Shown here: piece by piece, positions 38,750 to 48,281 of the stretch
Layout: every line of letters starts with the position of its first letter
Numbering within the stretch: position 1 is the first letter of the stretch
DNA from: JACDAN01 sp035265935
GTDB taxonomy: Bacteria > Actinomycetota > Thermoleophilia > Gaiellales > Gaiellaceae
Length of the DNA: 64,000 nucleotides
Direction: 5' to 3'
Assembly (NCBI GenBank): GCA_035265935.1
Contig: DATFOC010000058.1
Span: forward strand, 37,021 to 101,020
The notes under the pieces: generated by a model
What the model was told of the DNA's origin: nothing
The model's database searches: none
The model's input: only the letters and a program-made list of their open reading frames with translations
Program-made: the position numbers and the translations under genes

Positions 38750-41673
38750 CGGATGCGCACGCGCACGCGGGCGGTTCCCACCAGGTAGTTCCGCTTGGTC
38801 GCCTGGAAGAACACCACGCCCTTGCGCTTCGGCCGGAACCGGAACACGACTTGGCCGCGGCGGTTCGTGGCCCGCCAGCGCGCCCTCAGGCCCGGCCCGA
38901 GGCCGCGGACTTTCGCGGCGGGGACGACCTTGCCTCCAGCCTTGATCGTCACGACCACGCGGCTCATCCGGCGTACGCGGAGCCTGCCCTTCACGTAGAT
39001 GCGCAGGCGCTGCGAGACGCGGATCCCCCCTGCGCCGCTCGTCTTCTGGAGTGCGAACGAGTGGGCGCGGGTGAAATCGCCGACATTGTTGTCCTCATCG
39101 TAAGCGGCGACCTTCCACCAGAACGTTCCGCCGTTCAGGTACAGCGTGGAGGTGAGTGCCGGAGCGTATGAGATGTTGTCGGTCTTCACGTCCTCGACCG
39201 TGGTTGCGAAGTCCTCGCGATTCGCGATCAGCACGCGGTACTGCTTGGTACCCGGCTTGGGATCCCAGCTGAAAAGGAGCGAGGTCGGCGACGCATCCGT
39301 CGAGGCGCCGGTCGGCTCGCCCATCGTCCGGGTGAAGTTCACCGTTCCCGACCACGGCCCCGGCGTCGCCTGACCCGTCTTCGTCGGGAAGTTCGCCCGG
39401 ACGCGGATCCCGAGGACGCCGGTCCCGGTCATCGTCCCGAAGCTCGCCGCCGCCGAGCGGAAGTCCTCGTACTCCGCATGATCGCCGTCCGGCTCGTCGA
39501 CCGCGAGGCGGTACGAGACGGCGCCGAGGACCGGGTTCCAGGCGATGAGCGGGTACATGTCACCCGAGGCCGAGTCGAACGTCGGTGAGGGGACCGGCAA
39601 CCGGCGCTGGAAGGTTCCGGCGCTCGACCAGCGGAGGCCCACCAGGTTTTCGTCGTCCGCGCGCACGCGCCAGTAGAGCACGGTGTCGGCGGGATACGAC
39701 GTTGCGCTCGTGTATGCGGTGGAAGCCGTCTGCACCTCGTCGAGAACCGTGCCGAAGCTCGGATCGTTGGAGACCTGGACCCGGTAGCGCCGCGCACCCT
39801 CGGCAGACGCCCACTGGAACGTCGGCTGGCCGCTCACGTTCGCGCCGGGCGTCGGCAACAGCCGCGTCGGCGGCGCTGAGAGCTTCTGGAAGTTGTCGGG
39901 GGCCGCCTGCAGAGGATTGCCGGCCGCCCCGTCGCCGTTCCCGCCGGTCGCCGGGAGCACGGCCCAGTAGTAGAGCGTCTCCTCGTCCGCGTACGTCGTC
40001 GGCGCGGCGCTCGTCCGCGGTGCGTAGGCCGGCTGCTGGGTGAACGCGTAGTCGACGATGTTGCTGAAGGACGGGTCCCTCGCGACGATCACGAAGTAGC
40101 TCGCCTTCCCGGCCAGCGGGCTCCATGTGAAGAGCGGCATGCGCGTCGTCGAGACGCCTGTGGCCGGGAGGAGATAGTCGTTCGAACCGAGGTTCCCGGG
40201 GACACATGACGGCGAGCACGCTCCGCCGGTCGGGGGGCCCACCCACGTGAACGAAGTACCGGTCTCGTCCGTGAGGTACGTGTACTCCCCGTAGACCTCC
40301 TGGAGGCTCGCATCGCGGTCGGCGCGGGCGCGAACCCGGGCGCAGTAGGACTTGCCGGCGACCGGCGCGCGAATCCCGTCGCTCGCGACCTGCCGGGCAT
40401 CGGGATACGGCTTCACGCCGCCCCAGCCCGAGCCCAGCATCGTCCATGCCGTGCCGGCGGTCTTGATGCGCCAGTTGTCGAAGCCGCCGGTATCCGACCA
40501 GTCGCAGATGCCGCCCTCGAACGGGAAGACATCGACCTCGTAGCTGGATGCGCCCGGAATGGCGCTCCACGTGAGGATCGGGACGCTCGTCTGGTAGCCC
40601 GGGGTGCCCGCGTCGAGGTCGTTCCCGGGGTCGGAGACATTGTCGCGCATGCGGAGGTTCTTGATGCTGGGGGCGGCGACCGGCGGCACCTTGTCGAACG
40701 TCTTCGTGAACGGCGTGCCGAGGTTCCACTGGCCCGCGTTACCGAACGCGTCCAGCGCCCGCATGCGCCAGTAGTACGTGTTGTCCCGGAGCATTGAGCT
40801 CGGCGCGTGCGAGGCGCCGATCATCGTCCCCGTGCAGCAGACCTTCGAGCCCGGCGAGAAGTCGGCGGTCGGGTTGACTTCGAGCTCGTACTTCGCGGCT
40901 CCAGGGACGGGCGTCCACGAGAAGAACGGGTCGAACACCTCCGTCTCCGTCATCAGGTCGGATACGGACGGCGCGCTGGCGGTCGGCCAGGTCCAGGTGA
41001 AGGACTGCACGGGCGACGGAACGCCGCGGTGGTCCTGCGCGTCCATCGGCGTCACGCCCCAGTAGTACGTGCCGCGCGGAAGGAGCAGAGCGCGGGGCGC
41101 GTAGACGGTTCCGGAGGTCTCGACGTTCTGCTGGCCGCCGACCGCGGAGCCGAGCTGCGGGTCGCTCGCGATCGTCACCAGGTATTTCGCGGCGTGCGGC
41201 ACTGCCGACCAACGGAGGACGAGCGGGTTGGTCGGGTGCGAGACGACTGCCCCGTGTGCCGGCGCCTGCAAGGCAGGCGCGAGCGTCCAGCCCTTGCGCA
41301 GCTGCCGAGGCGCCGACCACGGGGAGACCGAGCCGTCCGCGCTCACTGCGCGGACACGCCAGTAGTACGTGCCGTTCGGGATCGTCTTCTTCAGAGTCGC
41401 CCGGGTGTTCCGGGTGAAGAACTGGTCTTCGCCCTTGCCGAGAACGGGCGAGTTGAAACCGACGTCCGCGGCGAACTGGAACTCGTACCGCGCGGCGCCG
41501 GCGACGGGGCTCCACGCGAACGCGGGCAGCGCCTGCGAGCTCGCGCCGGCGACGGGAGCCAGCGGGCTCGGCGCGACGAGCGTCGTGGCCGCCGTGGATG
41601 CGGAACCTGCGAGAAGAAGTGCTGCGGCTGCCGCGAGGGCGCCTGAGACGAACTTGCTCTGGGCAGTGACCAT
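38746..41673 (-). CDS. large secreted protein with fibronectin type III-like repeats
   Basis: 975 residues. A signal peptide (FVSGALAAAAALLLAGSAS, cleavage near residue 28) is followed by about eight FN3-like domains, each with the pattern F-x-W-x-P-x-x-G-A-x-x-Y-x-x-x-V and a conserved YYWRVRA strand. The C-terminal 90 residues form a basic beta-domain (QRLRIYVKGRLRVRR ... TARVRVRIR) of the kind that ends many secreted proteins in this group. No catalytic motif is seen; adhesion or matrix function is inferred. Convergent with the HutF-like gene, overlapping by 4 bases. Confidence 0.8.
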   Translation of the reverse strand: MVTAQSKFVSGALAAAAALLLAGSASTAATTLVAPSPLAPVAGASSQALPAFAWSPVAGAARYEFQFAADVGFNSPVLGKGEDQFFTRNTRATLKKTIPNGTYYWRVRAVSADGSVSPWSAPRQLRKGWTLAPALQAPAHGAVVSHPTNPLVLRWSAVPHAAKYLVTIASDPQLGSAVGGQQNVETSGTVYAPRALLLPRGTYYWGVTPMDAQDHRGVPSPVQSFTWTWPTASAPSVSDLMTETEVFDPFFSWTPVPGAAKYELEVNPTADFSPGSKVCCTGTMIGASHAPSSMLRDNTYYWRMRALDAFGNAGQWNLGTPFTKTFDKVPPVAAPSIKNLRMRDNVSDPGNDLDAGTPGYQTSVPILTWSAIPGASSYEVDVFPFEGGICDWSDTGGFDNWRIKTAGTAWTMLGSGWGGVKPYPDARQVASDGIRAPVAGKSYCARVRARADRDASLQEVYGEYTYLTDETGTSFTWVGPPTGGACSPSCVPGNLGSNDYLLPATGVSTTRMPLFTWSPLAGKASYFVIVARDPSFSNIVDYAFTQQPAYAPRTSAAPTTYADEETLYYWAVLPATGGNGDGAAGNPLQAAPDNFQKLSAPPTRLLPTPGANVSGQPTFQWASAEGARRYRVQVSNDPSFGTVLDEVQTASTAYTSATSYPADTVLYWRVRADDENLVGLRWSSAGTFQRRLPVPSPTFDSASGDMYPLIAWNPVLGAVSYRLAVDEPDGDHAEYEDFRSAAASFGTMTGTGVLGIRVRANFPTKTGQATPGPWSGTVNFTRTMGEPTGASTDASPTSLLFSWDPKPGTKQYRVLIANREDFATTVEDVKTDNISYAPALTSTLYLNGGTFWWKVAAYDEDNNVGDFTRAHSFALQKTSGAGGIRVSQRLRIYVKGRLRVRRMSRVVVTIKAGGKVVPAAKVRGLGPGLRARWRATNRRGQVVFRFRPKRKGVVFFQATKRNYLVGTARVRVRIR

Positions 41674-41904
41674 GCGGGTCTGAACGGAGCTCAGCGGCCG
41701 CAGAGCTGTCTCGGTCCCTCTCCTTCCGTCGGGGCCTACGCCGCTGACATCGGGGCCGTGCCCTATCCCGCCAATCCCTCGTGCGAGGGGATCGAACGTC
41801 TTCGGAAGGTTCGGAAAGACCCGATTTGGACGACTAAAGCTCTCTCCCGCCGGGTGATATCTATCGGAGTCCGGTCAATGATCTCGAACCGCGGAGGAGC
41901 GAGC

Positions 41905-42099
41905 ATGGAGAGGTTCGCACTCGGAGCGGTTGCCGCCCTCGGGCTCGCAGCCGCGGCGCCGGCCGTTGCCCAGGCCCTGACCGGAGCCGGCTACGGAAGT
42001 CCGAGGAGCGCCGGCCCGCCGGCGCTCCTCGTTTGTGCTGTGAGCACTCGGTTTCCTTTCTCTCTGGGCTCGCTCACGCACGGCTTCAGTTCGTTTTGA
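41905..42099 (+). CDS. possible small secreted peptide with internal hairpin
   Basis: A 64-codon frame from ATG with an excellent GGAGG site 7 bases upstream. Residues 4-24 (FALGAVAALGLAAAAPAVAQA) form a convincing signal peptide. The remaining sequence contains, within the frame, a 12-bp perfect hairpin (42003-42030); GC3 is high before and drops after it. Translation may therefore not extend to the annotated stop, or the frame may be broken just past the hairpin. Confidence 0.4.
   Translation: MERFALGAVAALGLAAAAPAVAQALTGAGYGSPRSAGPPALLVCAVSTRFPFSLGSLTHGFSSF
42003..42030 (+). terminator. strong GC-rich hairpin, possible terminator
   Basis: GAGGAGCGCCGG (42003-42014) pairs perfectly with CCGGCGCTCCTC (42019-42030) around CCCG. 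Only three T follow (GTTTG), so termination efficiency is uncertain. It lies within the preceding small reading frame and upstream of the small membrane protein gene. Confidence 0.5.
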
Positions 42100-42173
42100 C
42101 CGCTCCTCGTGGGGTACAGAGCGACTCGACTGAGGCCGAAGCAAGGCCTCCCAACGATGCGAGGAGGGGTTCC

Positions 42174-42497
42174 ATGGCTGTACGCACTGAGCGAGTGCGG
42201 ACCGGTGCCGCACCGCGAGGAGTCGTCGCGCGACTGGCGACCGAAACCAAGCAAGCGTTCAAGACGACGGAGTTCTGGGCGATGGTCGCCATCGTGGCGG
42301 GCATCCTCATCGCCTCATGGATAATCGATGACGGTGGCGGGGCGAGCGGCGACGCCTTTCCTGCCGTTCGCGCATGGCTCTACGTCGCCATCGTGGCGTC
42401 CGCGTACATCGTCAGCCGCGGGCTGGCGAAGGCCGGCAGTCCTGAGCCGTACTGGGCAGATCGCGACGATCTCCCGGGAGGAAGCGACCGCGACTAG
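42174..42497 (+). CDS. small two-TM membrane protein of unknown function
   Basis: 107 residues from an ATG with GAGGAGGGG upstream. A basic N-terminus (about 35 residues) precedes two membrane helices (TEFWAMVAIVAGILIASWII, residues 43-62, and AWLYVAIVASAYIVSRGLA, 76-94) and a short acidic tail with EPYWADRDDLPGG. It resembles small membrane proteins common in Thermoleophilia, of unknown role. Confidence 0.65.
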   Translation: MAVRTERVRTGAAPRGVVARLATETKQAFKTTEFWAMVAIVAGILIASWIIDDGGGASGDAFPAVRAWLYVAIVASAYIVSRGLAKAGSPEPYWADRDDLPGGSDRD

Positions 42498-42559
42498 CCG
42501 TAAAGCGAGCTGCGGGCATGCGGCCCCCGCAGCTCTCTTCGCCCGCTGGTCTGGACGGC

Positions 42560-42751
42560 TTAGCCGACGAAGAGCCCGGCCACGTTGCTTCGACCCGGGC
42601 TCGAGCTCCGGGTGCCGCGGTAGGGCGCACGTACCTTCCATCGGCCCGCGCTCGGCGGTGTCCAGTGGACTGGCGCGATCCAGCCGGGGCCGACCCGCAC
42701 GCGGATGATCCGCGAGAACTGCCATCCCTCCAGCGGGCTGGGCGAGATCAC
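42560..42751 (-). pseudogene. remnant of a secreted beta-sandwich protein C-terminus
   Basis: The minus strand encodes VRVGPGWIAPVHWTPPSAGR followed by WKVRAPYRGTRSSSPGRS and a stop, the pattern (W-x-P-x-x-GRW-x-VRA-x-x-x-GT-x-x-SSPSRS) seen at the end of secreted repeat proteins in this phylum. Upstream on the same strand no frame stays open long enough for a signal peptide or domain; only short fragments in other frames remain. Interpreted as a decayed 3' end. Confidence 0.4.
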
Positions 42752-42934
42752 GGGGACTCGATCGCGGCGATGCCTGAGTCGGGTTCAGCACGCGGCGCTC
42801 TCCGGCTTTGTCACCCGCTAGATCAGCCGCGTGCCACACTGTTTGACCTGGAAGCGGCAGCACCATCGAGGGTGATGAAGATCTCGAGACACGGCAGTGT
42901 GGGAAAGGCGCCAGCGCCGCCGGTGGACTGATAT

Positions 42935-43968
42935 ATGCGGGCGACTTTGATGTACGGGGCGGGCGATGTCCGGATCGAGAACGTCCCTGATGCTCGTCTC
43001 ATCGATTCGACCGATGCGCTTGTGCGGATCATCCGGGCCGGTATCTGCGGCAGTGACCTCTGGCCGTACAAGTCGATGGAACCGAGCGAGACCGGGCGGC
43101 GCATGGGGCATGAATTCGTAGGCGTGGTCGAGGCTGTCGGTGACGATGTCCGCACGATCAAGCGGGCGAACTCGTCGTTTCGCCGTTCCTTTGGTCGGAC
43201 GGAAGCTGTGTGTACTGCCGACGCGGGCTGCACAGCTCGTGCCTCCACGGAGGCAGATACAGCTTTGGGGATGTGGACGGAGGACAAGGCGAGGCGGTGC
43301 GGGTTCCTCAGGCCGACGGAACCCTCGTCGTCTTGCCGGTCGGTGCAGACGACTCCCTGATGCCGTCAATTTTCACGCTGACAGACGTGATGGGCACCGG
43401 GCACAACGCCGCTCTGGCTGCACAGGTCGCGCCGGGAAAGACCGTCGCTGTCGTGGGCGACGGTGCAGTCGGGCTCTGCGGAGTGATCGCCGCCAAGCGG
43501 CTCGGCGCCGCGCAGATCATCCTGCTCGGCCGTCATCCCGACCGGATCGCGCTGGCGAACGAGTTCGGTGCGACCGACATCGTCAGCGAGCGCGGTGAGG
43601 CAGCTGTGGAGCGGGTGCGCGAGCTCACGCGCGGTCTCGGCGTCGATTCCGTCCTCAAGTGCGTTGGCCTCGACCAAGCGGTTGTGACTGCCTTCGAGAT
43701 CGCACAGCCGGGCGGTGCGGTCGGCCGCGTGGGCGTCCCCGAAGACGCGAGTAGCCCAGTTGGCATCGCCTTCTGGAAGAACGTCGGCATCGCCGGCGGC
43801 CCGGCGCCAGCGCGTGCGTACATCGAGGAGCTGCTCCCGGACGTCCTCGACGGAACGATCGAGCCCGGTCGCGTCTTCGATCAGCTGACAAACCTCGACG
43901 GAGTGCCCGACGGTTATCGCGCGATGAACGAGCTTGAGACGATCAAAGTCTTGATCGAGTTCTCATGA
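42935..43968 (+). pseudogene. zinc-dependent alcohol dehydrogenase, frameshifted
   Basis: A complete medium-chain dehydrogenase of about 344 residues is encoded in two frames. Frame 1 (from ATG 42935) gives RAGICGSDLWPYKS with the catalytic zinc Cys and MGHEFVGVVEAVGDDVRTIK. After a missing base in the G run at 43164-43166 the correct reading continues as GELVVSPFLWSDGSCVYCRR, structural zinc cysteines, the Rossmann loop VAVVGDGAVGLCGV and the normal C-terminus to 43968. All catalytic residues are otherwise intact, so a recent mutation or a one-base sequence error are equally possible. The substrate is unknown. Confidence 0.8.
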
Positions 43969-44373
43969 ACGAAGCCGAACCGCCGCGCGGGCAAGCGACG
44001 GTGCGCGGACCCCTGCCGCTAGAGACGCAGTCATGGATAAGACAACTCTGTTAGTTGAGCGCAAGACCCTCGTGGCCAGCCTTCGGGAGTGTCACCCGCG
44101 CTCGTCTGTAGAGGCTGAGTGGTTTCAGTTGGCGGCCGGAGAGTGGGTGCGGCTTCCGTCAGGCGCGATCCCGGAGCTCAGCCAACGGGCGTTCTCGGCG
44201 ATTTCCTGCTCCGGATTGCGCCCAAATGACCGGCGGTGTTGTTGATTTTGACGATGCAGCCAGGAACATTCGCGGCCAGCCACTCGCCGTGCGCCAGCGG
44301 GACGCCGACGTTTAGGCGCCATCGCGGTCGGTCATAAGACGCTCGATAGTGAAACCTCTATAGGGGAGGGGAA
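43969..44373. other. 405-bp gap with a fragment of an alpha/beta hydrolase
   Basis: No intact gene is seen. On the minus strand, 44312-44199 reads VGVPLAHGEWLAANVPGCIV and AGHLGAI, matching the C-terminal His loop region of alpha/beta hydrolases (V-P-x-AHG-x-WLA ... GH-x), with no frame extending upstream. The rest has no recognisable feature apart from a good ribosome-binding site (GGGGAGGGG) for the trypsin gene at 44363-44371. Confidence 0.45.
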
Positions 44374-45282
44374 ATGAAGAAGCTGCTCCTGCTCATGGCC
44401 GTCTGCGCCGCCGCTCTGACTGTGCTCCCTGGCTCGGGGCGGGCGATCACCGGCAACTTTGTTCCCGACAACGAACACCCGTACGTCGGGCTCGTGGCGT
44501 TCTATGACGCCGAGGGCGAGTTCATGTGGAGGTGCTCGGGTTCACTTCTCACCGACCGCGTCTTTCTGACTGCGGGCCACTGCACCGATCAGGACGCCGA
44601 GGAATCACCTGTGTCGGCGCGGATCTGGTTCCACCAGGACGCGGGTGCTGACTACGACCCGGAGACCGAGCTCGATCCGACGACGGGGTACCCCGATTAC
44701 TGCATCGAGGGCGACCCGCTGTGCGCGGAGTCAACGTTGCTCTTCGATTTCGGCTTCGACAACTTCGGGGGCTTCCCGAATATTCACGACGTCGGACTGA
44801 TCATCCTGCCGGAGGACCAGGCGGTCGAGCTTCCGGAGTACGGCGTCCTCGCGCCCGCCGGATTCCTTGAGTCGCTTGCCACCCTCAACGGCGTCACCTT
44901 CACGGTGTCGGGGTACGGTCTTACGTTCACGAACCCCGCGCAAACAGTCTCCTTCCGTTCGCGCCTGATGGCCACGACGCGTGTTGTGAATCTCAACGTG
45001 AGCCGCAACACGGCGGGCTACAACCTGCAGCTGAGCGGCGACCCCGGCGGCGGTCGTGGTGGCACGTGCTTCGGCGACTCCGGAGGCCCGACCTTCTACG
45101 GCGGGTACGACTCGAACGTAATCGTCGGTGTCACGTCGTGGGGCTTCGGCTTCAACCGCCAGACCTGCGGCGGAGTTGGCTTCGCGTTCCGCACGGACAC
45201 CGAGGCCGTCATCAACTGGATCCTCGGCATCGTCGAGCAATACGCGCCGAGCGAGCTCCCCGAGATTGAGTTCGCCGAGTAG
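44374..45282 (+). CDS. secreted trypsin-like (S1) serine protease
   Basis: 302 residues with a signal peptide (KKLLLLMAVCAAALTVLPGS, cleavage near residue 24). The triad is complete: His in FLTAGHCTDQD (near 67), Asp in IHDVGLIILPED (near 141), Ser in TCFGDSGGPTFYGG (near 235). Paired cysteines in the H and S loops support the S1 fold. It has no visible propeptide activation site beyond ITGN after the signal peptide. The start has a strong GGGGAGGGG site. Probably exported for protein degradation; neighbours include another secreted protease on the opposite strand. Confidence 0.92.
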   Translation: MKKLLLLMAVCAAALTVLPGSGRAITGNFVPDNEHPYVGLVAFYDAEGEFMWRCSGSLLTDRVFLTAGHCTDQDAEESPVSARIWFHQDAGADYDPETELDPTTGYPDYCIEGDPLCAESTLLFDFGFDNFGGFPNIHDVGLIILPEDQAVELPEYGVLAPAGFLESLATLNGVTFTVSGYGLTFTNPAQTVSFRSRLMATTRVVNLNVSRNTAGYNLQLSGDPGGGRGGTCFGDSGGPTFYGGYDSNVIVGVTSWGFGFNRQTCGGVGFAFRTDTEAVINWILGIVEQYAPSELPEIEFAE

Positions 45283-45308
45283 GCGCGCAACTGCCACAGA
45301 AAATCGAC

Positions 45309-45332
45309 GGAGAGGGCCTGCGGGCCCTCTCC
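45309..45332 (+). terminator. terminator-like hairpin after the S1 protease gene
   Basis: GGAGAGGGCC (45309-45318) pairs perfectly with GGCCCTCTCC (45323-45332) around TGCG, 27 bases after the stop; CATTTCG follows. A short T-run only. Confidence 0.65.
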
Positions 45333-45344
45333 CATTTCGAACCT

Positions 45345-45724
45345 GTGCGGCAGCCACTACACGGACACTGGGAGTGGTTTACAGCGAGGCGTTCGCGCCG
45401 ATTGCGAGATGGGCCCGCTCACCGGGGACACGGCCTTCCGGCCGACTTCCCCACGATCGGCGAGATCACGTTCGTGAAGTCGGAGGCGGCCGGGCCCCTC
45501 CCGGATCGTGGAGGGCTACGGGGAGGCGAACTCGAGGACCTCTACAACGAGCTCTCCACGACGAATTCGAGTCGAGCGACTACGACATCACCTCCACGAG
45601 CGAGAGGAGCACGACGCCGAGATCTCCGTCGAGGGAGGCGGTGTAAGCGGGCAGGTGAATTTCGCGTACGAGTGCGGCGGGGAGGACCGCGTCTACGTCC
45701 GGTCACGAGCCGGCATACGGGCTA
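45345..45724 (+). pseudogene. heavily frameshifted gene of unknown function
   Basis: A plausible protein can be read only by switching frame at least four times: ADFPTIGEITFVKSEAAGPL in one frame, RIVEGYGE in the next, ELEDLYNELS back in the first, EFESSDYDITSTSE in the third, and EEHDAEISVEGGGVSGQVNF then AYECGGEDRVYVR in the second. The pieces adjoin in order with no gap, which argues for one ancestral reading frame. The product looks like a small acidic beta-rich protein; no family is recognised. Confidence 0.5.
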
Positions 45725-45730
45725 GAGAAC

Positions 45731-45760
45731 GAGCGAGGCCGCCCACAGGCGGCCCCGCTC
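45731..45760. terminator. hairpin between plus-strand remnant and minus-strand metalloprotease
   Basis: GAGCG plus GGCCGCC (45731-45743) pair with GGCGGCC plus CGCTC (45748-45760), with one A/C mismatch and a CACA loop. It lies 18 bases beyond the metalloprotease stop and probably terminates that transcript; no long T-run. Confidence 0.55.
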
Positions 45761-45777
45761 GCACGTGTCGGGCGGCG

Positions 45778-48153
45778 CTAGCTGCTTCCGCCCGGCTGCG
45801 TGACGCCGTTCACCATCAGCGTGTACGGCGCATAGTCGGTGATCGACTCGGTCGGTTCGTCGTAGGTGACGATGGCTCCCACGAAGTCGGCCCTGGCGCC
45901 ACCCAGCCGCTTCTGGAGCTGCTGGCCGCTCCTGGTTGCGTCGAAGTTGCCGTTCAGCGATAGCCGGGCGATCGCGACCGGGCTCTTGCCCTGCGTCTTC
46001 CACGCGACCAGCTGAACCGTGAACCCGTGCACCTCGATCGGATTCACCTGCGTCGGCGACTGCCAGCCGGCCAGGCTGGAGCCGTCGGAGATCAACGTCC
46101 CGCCGACAGCAACGTCGTCAACCCAGAACCCGGCCGGGATGTTCGGGTCGGTGCCCTGGGTGTTCGGATCGTTGATCGTCCGGAACGACAGCAGGACGGT
46201 CTGGCCTGCGTAGGCCGCCAGGCTACACGTCTCCGCCTTCCAGCCACCCGAGTCACCGCTGAAGCCGGGCAGGTTCGCCACGACAGACGGAATCGCACCC
46301 GGATTGTGATCCGTGCGCGTGTCCGTGCACGCGAGGCTCGTGTACGTCTCGCCGCCGTCCGTCGACGCCTGGACGAACCCGAAGTCCCACGGGCCGCCGG
46401 AATCCTCCTCGAGGTTCCAACGGGCGTTGAACGTCAGGCTGGCCCCGGCGCCGGTCGGCACGGAGACCGACCGGACGATCGCCTCATCACGGTTGTCGCC
46501 CGTGCCCGAGTACAGCGCCGCGTCACCGGTCTGGCCGGGCGGATTCGCATCGACGGTCCACGCGACCGGGCGAGGGATGTGCGTCGCCGCGCCGTTGAAG
46601 GCGAGCTGCTTGATGTCCTTGACGCCGAGTGGGTTACCGGCCGCGCCGCGGAGTCGGATGTAGTCCGACCCGTTCGGCGGAGCCCCCGGCGTCGAGAACG
46701 CATGCGGGTTATCCCAGTCGATGGTCGCGTTGAGGGTCGGCGTCTGGTACCGCGATCGCCGACCGCCCTGCACGTTCCGGCCCTGGTCGAGCAGGCCGTC
46801 GATGGCCACCATCGCGGCCCAGTCGTGGATGATCTCGTCCGAGTCGCGGCGGGAACCGGCCTGATCCAGCACGATGTCGAAGCCCGGCAGGCCGATGGCG
46901 TCCTCGCGGTGAAGTCGGGTCATAAAGTTCGTCCCGAACTGCCCATGGACGTACTCCATGAACGTGTAGGCCGCGCCGTACTCACAGAGAAGCTCGTCAG
47001 GCCCCTGGTCGCCCCAGAGTGTGAGCGAGTTCTCGGGCCCGCTCGCCTCCCTGGGGATCGGGTTGAACGTCGTCTGCTGCCGCAGCCACCCCAGGAAGCA
47101 CTGCACGTGGCTGTCGAAGCCCTTCGCCGTCACCGGACGGCTGGGATCCACGTACCCCGTCAGCGTCTGGGCCCAGTCGGCCAGACCCTCGTTCACCCAG
47201 TTGACCTCCGCATTGTTCTCGTAGTACTCGAGGAGGTGCTGGTACTCGTGGGCGAAGACGCCCTCGTACAGGAACGGACGCGCCGGCGCGTTCAGGCACG
47301 GATCCGACGACGGCTCGTGCGGCGGATCTGCGCCCGTCAGGTGAAGCCAGTCGTAGGCGTCGATAGTCATGATGTTTCGGTCGAACAGCTCGTTCAGGCC
47401 GGACGAGAAAAACCCCGCGACGCGCGTGAGCGAATGCGCGTTGTTGAAATCGCGGAAGTTCTCGTCCCGGACGTTGTCGATGAGCACGACCGTGTCGTCA
47501 CCATCGCCCGTCGGGTCGGCCGAGACGCCGTCCAGCGGCAGAAGCGCAGGCCCGGTGAAGTACTGGCTTCCGTTGCGGTTCGGTGCGACGCTGAACGTCG
47601 CCGACTCCTTGGGCAGGATGTTCTCGTCGAACTGCTGCGCCAGGTAGTTCACCTGGGCATCGGTGATCGTCGTTCGGACGCCGTTGCGGCAGTCGCCGAC
47701 CGGAAAATCGAGGCCGGTCGCGGTGACGCCGAACGCCGTGCGAGGCACCGGGCTCGCGACCCAGACCTCGATGTTATTGCGCTTCGCACGGAGCGTGAAG
47801 CGCTTGCGGTACGAGCCGGCCGTGAAATCGAGCGCGACCCACATCCGCTCTTCGCCAACCGTCGGCGGATGGCTCATGAGGCGGATGCCCGCGCGGCGGA
47901 GAAGTCGCTTGCGCGCCGCCTTGCTCAGTGCCTTCTTCTTGATCTTCAGGTTGACGACCCTGCCGTCCGGCTGGAGCAGCGGCAGGCGCCCGTTCCAGAC
48001 ATCGGGACCGACATCGATCAGCCCGTTGCCCCGTTGGGCGTTCAACCCGGGAGCGCTTCCGCCGGCGGCGCTCGAGGCGCCGACGGCGAAGGCGACAATG
48101 AGGAGCGCCAGTAGTGCAACGAGCGCAGCTGGCGCTGACCAACGTGCCTTCAT
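45778..48153 (-). CDS. secreted zinc metalloprotease (M6/immune inhibitor A-like)
   Basis: 791 residues with a signal peptide (ALVALLALLIVAFAVGASSA, residues 10-29). The zinc site is VFAHEYQHLLEYY (HExxH, near residue 316) followed by NWVNEGLADWAQ, whose Glu is the expected third ligand. The region after the catalytic domain (about 500-790) is beta-rich and includes a MAM/CUB-like block (ARWNLEEDSGGPWDFGFVQA ... GFWVDDVAVGGTL), as in M6-type peptidases. The ribosome-binding site is GAGGGGAA directly before the ATG, very like that of the trypsin gene. A decayed relative of its C-terminus lies just upstream (48282-48895). Confidence 0.87.
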   Translation of the reverse strand: MKARWSAPAALVALLALLIVAFAVGASSAAGGSAPGLNAQRGNGLIDVGPDVWNGRLPLLQPDGRVVNLKIKKKALSKAARKRLLRRAGIRLMSHPPTVGEERMWVALDFTAGSYRKRFTLRAKRNNIEVWVASPVPRTAFGVTATGLDFPVGDCRNGVRTTITDAQVNYLAQQFDENILPKESATFSVAPNRNGSQYFTGPALLPLDGVSADPTGDGDDTVVLIDNVRDENFRDFNNAHSLTRVAGFFSSGLNELFDRNIMTIDAYDWLHLTGADPPHEPSSDPCLNAPARPFLYEGVFAHEYQHLLEYYENNAEVNWVNEGLADWAQTLTGYVDPSRPVTAKGFDSHVQCFLGWLRQQTTFNPIPREASGPENSLTLWGDQGPDELLCEYGAAYTFMEYVHGQFGTNFMTRLHREDAIGLPGFDIVLDQAGSRRDSDEIIHDWAAMVAIDGLLDQGRNVQGGRRSRYQTPTLNATIDWDNPHAFSTPGAPPNGSDYIRLRGAAGNPLGVKDIKQLAFNGAATHIPRPVAWTVDANPPGQTGDAALYSGTGDNRDEAIVRSVSVPTGAGASLTFNARWNLEEDSGGPWDFGFVQASTDGGETYTSLACTDTRTDHNPGAIPSVVANLPGFSGDSGGWKAETCSLAAYAGQTVLLSFRTINDPNTQGTDPNIPAGFWVDDVAVGGTLISDGSSLAGWQSPTQVNPIEVHGFTVQLVAWKTQGKSPVAIARLSLNGNFDATRSGQQLQKRLGGARADFVGAIVTYDEPTESITDYAPYTLMVNGVTQPGGSS

Positions 48154-48281
48154 TCCCCTCCCCTTTCGATTTACCCCTCTACATCAAGATGCCGCTATTA
48201 CGCGACGGCGGCCGGAAATCTACTGCGAATTCCTCGAAAATGCCAGCCCGCTGCCGGCGACGCGCGTCAGCCGCCGGGGCT

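Noticed and set aside
44033..44245. 70-residue plus-strand ORF between dehydrogenase remnant and trypsin
   Set aside because: Poor GC3, no ribosome-binding site, and the opposite strand carries a recognisable hydrolase fragment.
46027..48114. A 695-codon plus-strand frame opposite the metalloprotease
   Set aside because: Shadow of the minus-strand gene, which has HExxH and a signal peptide; the plus translation has no domain.
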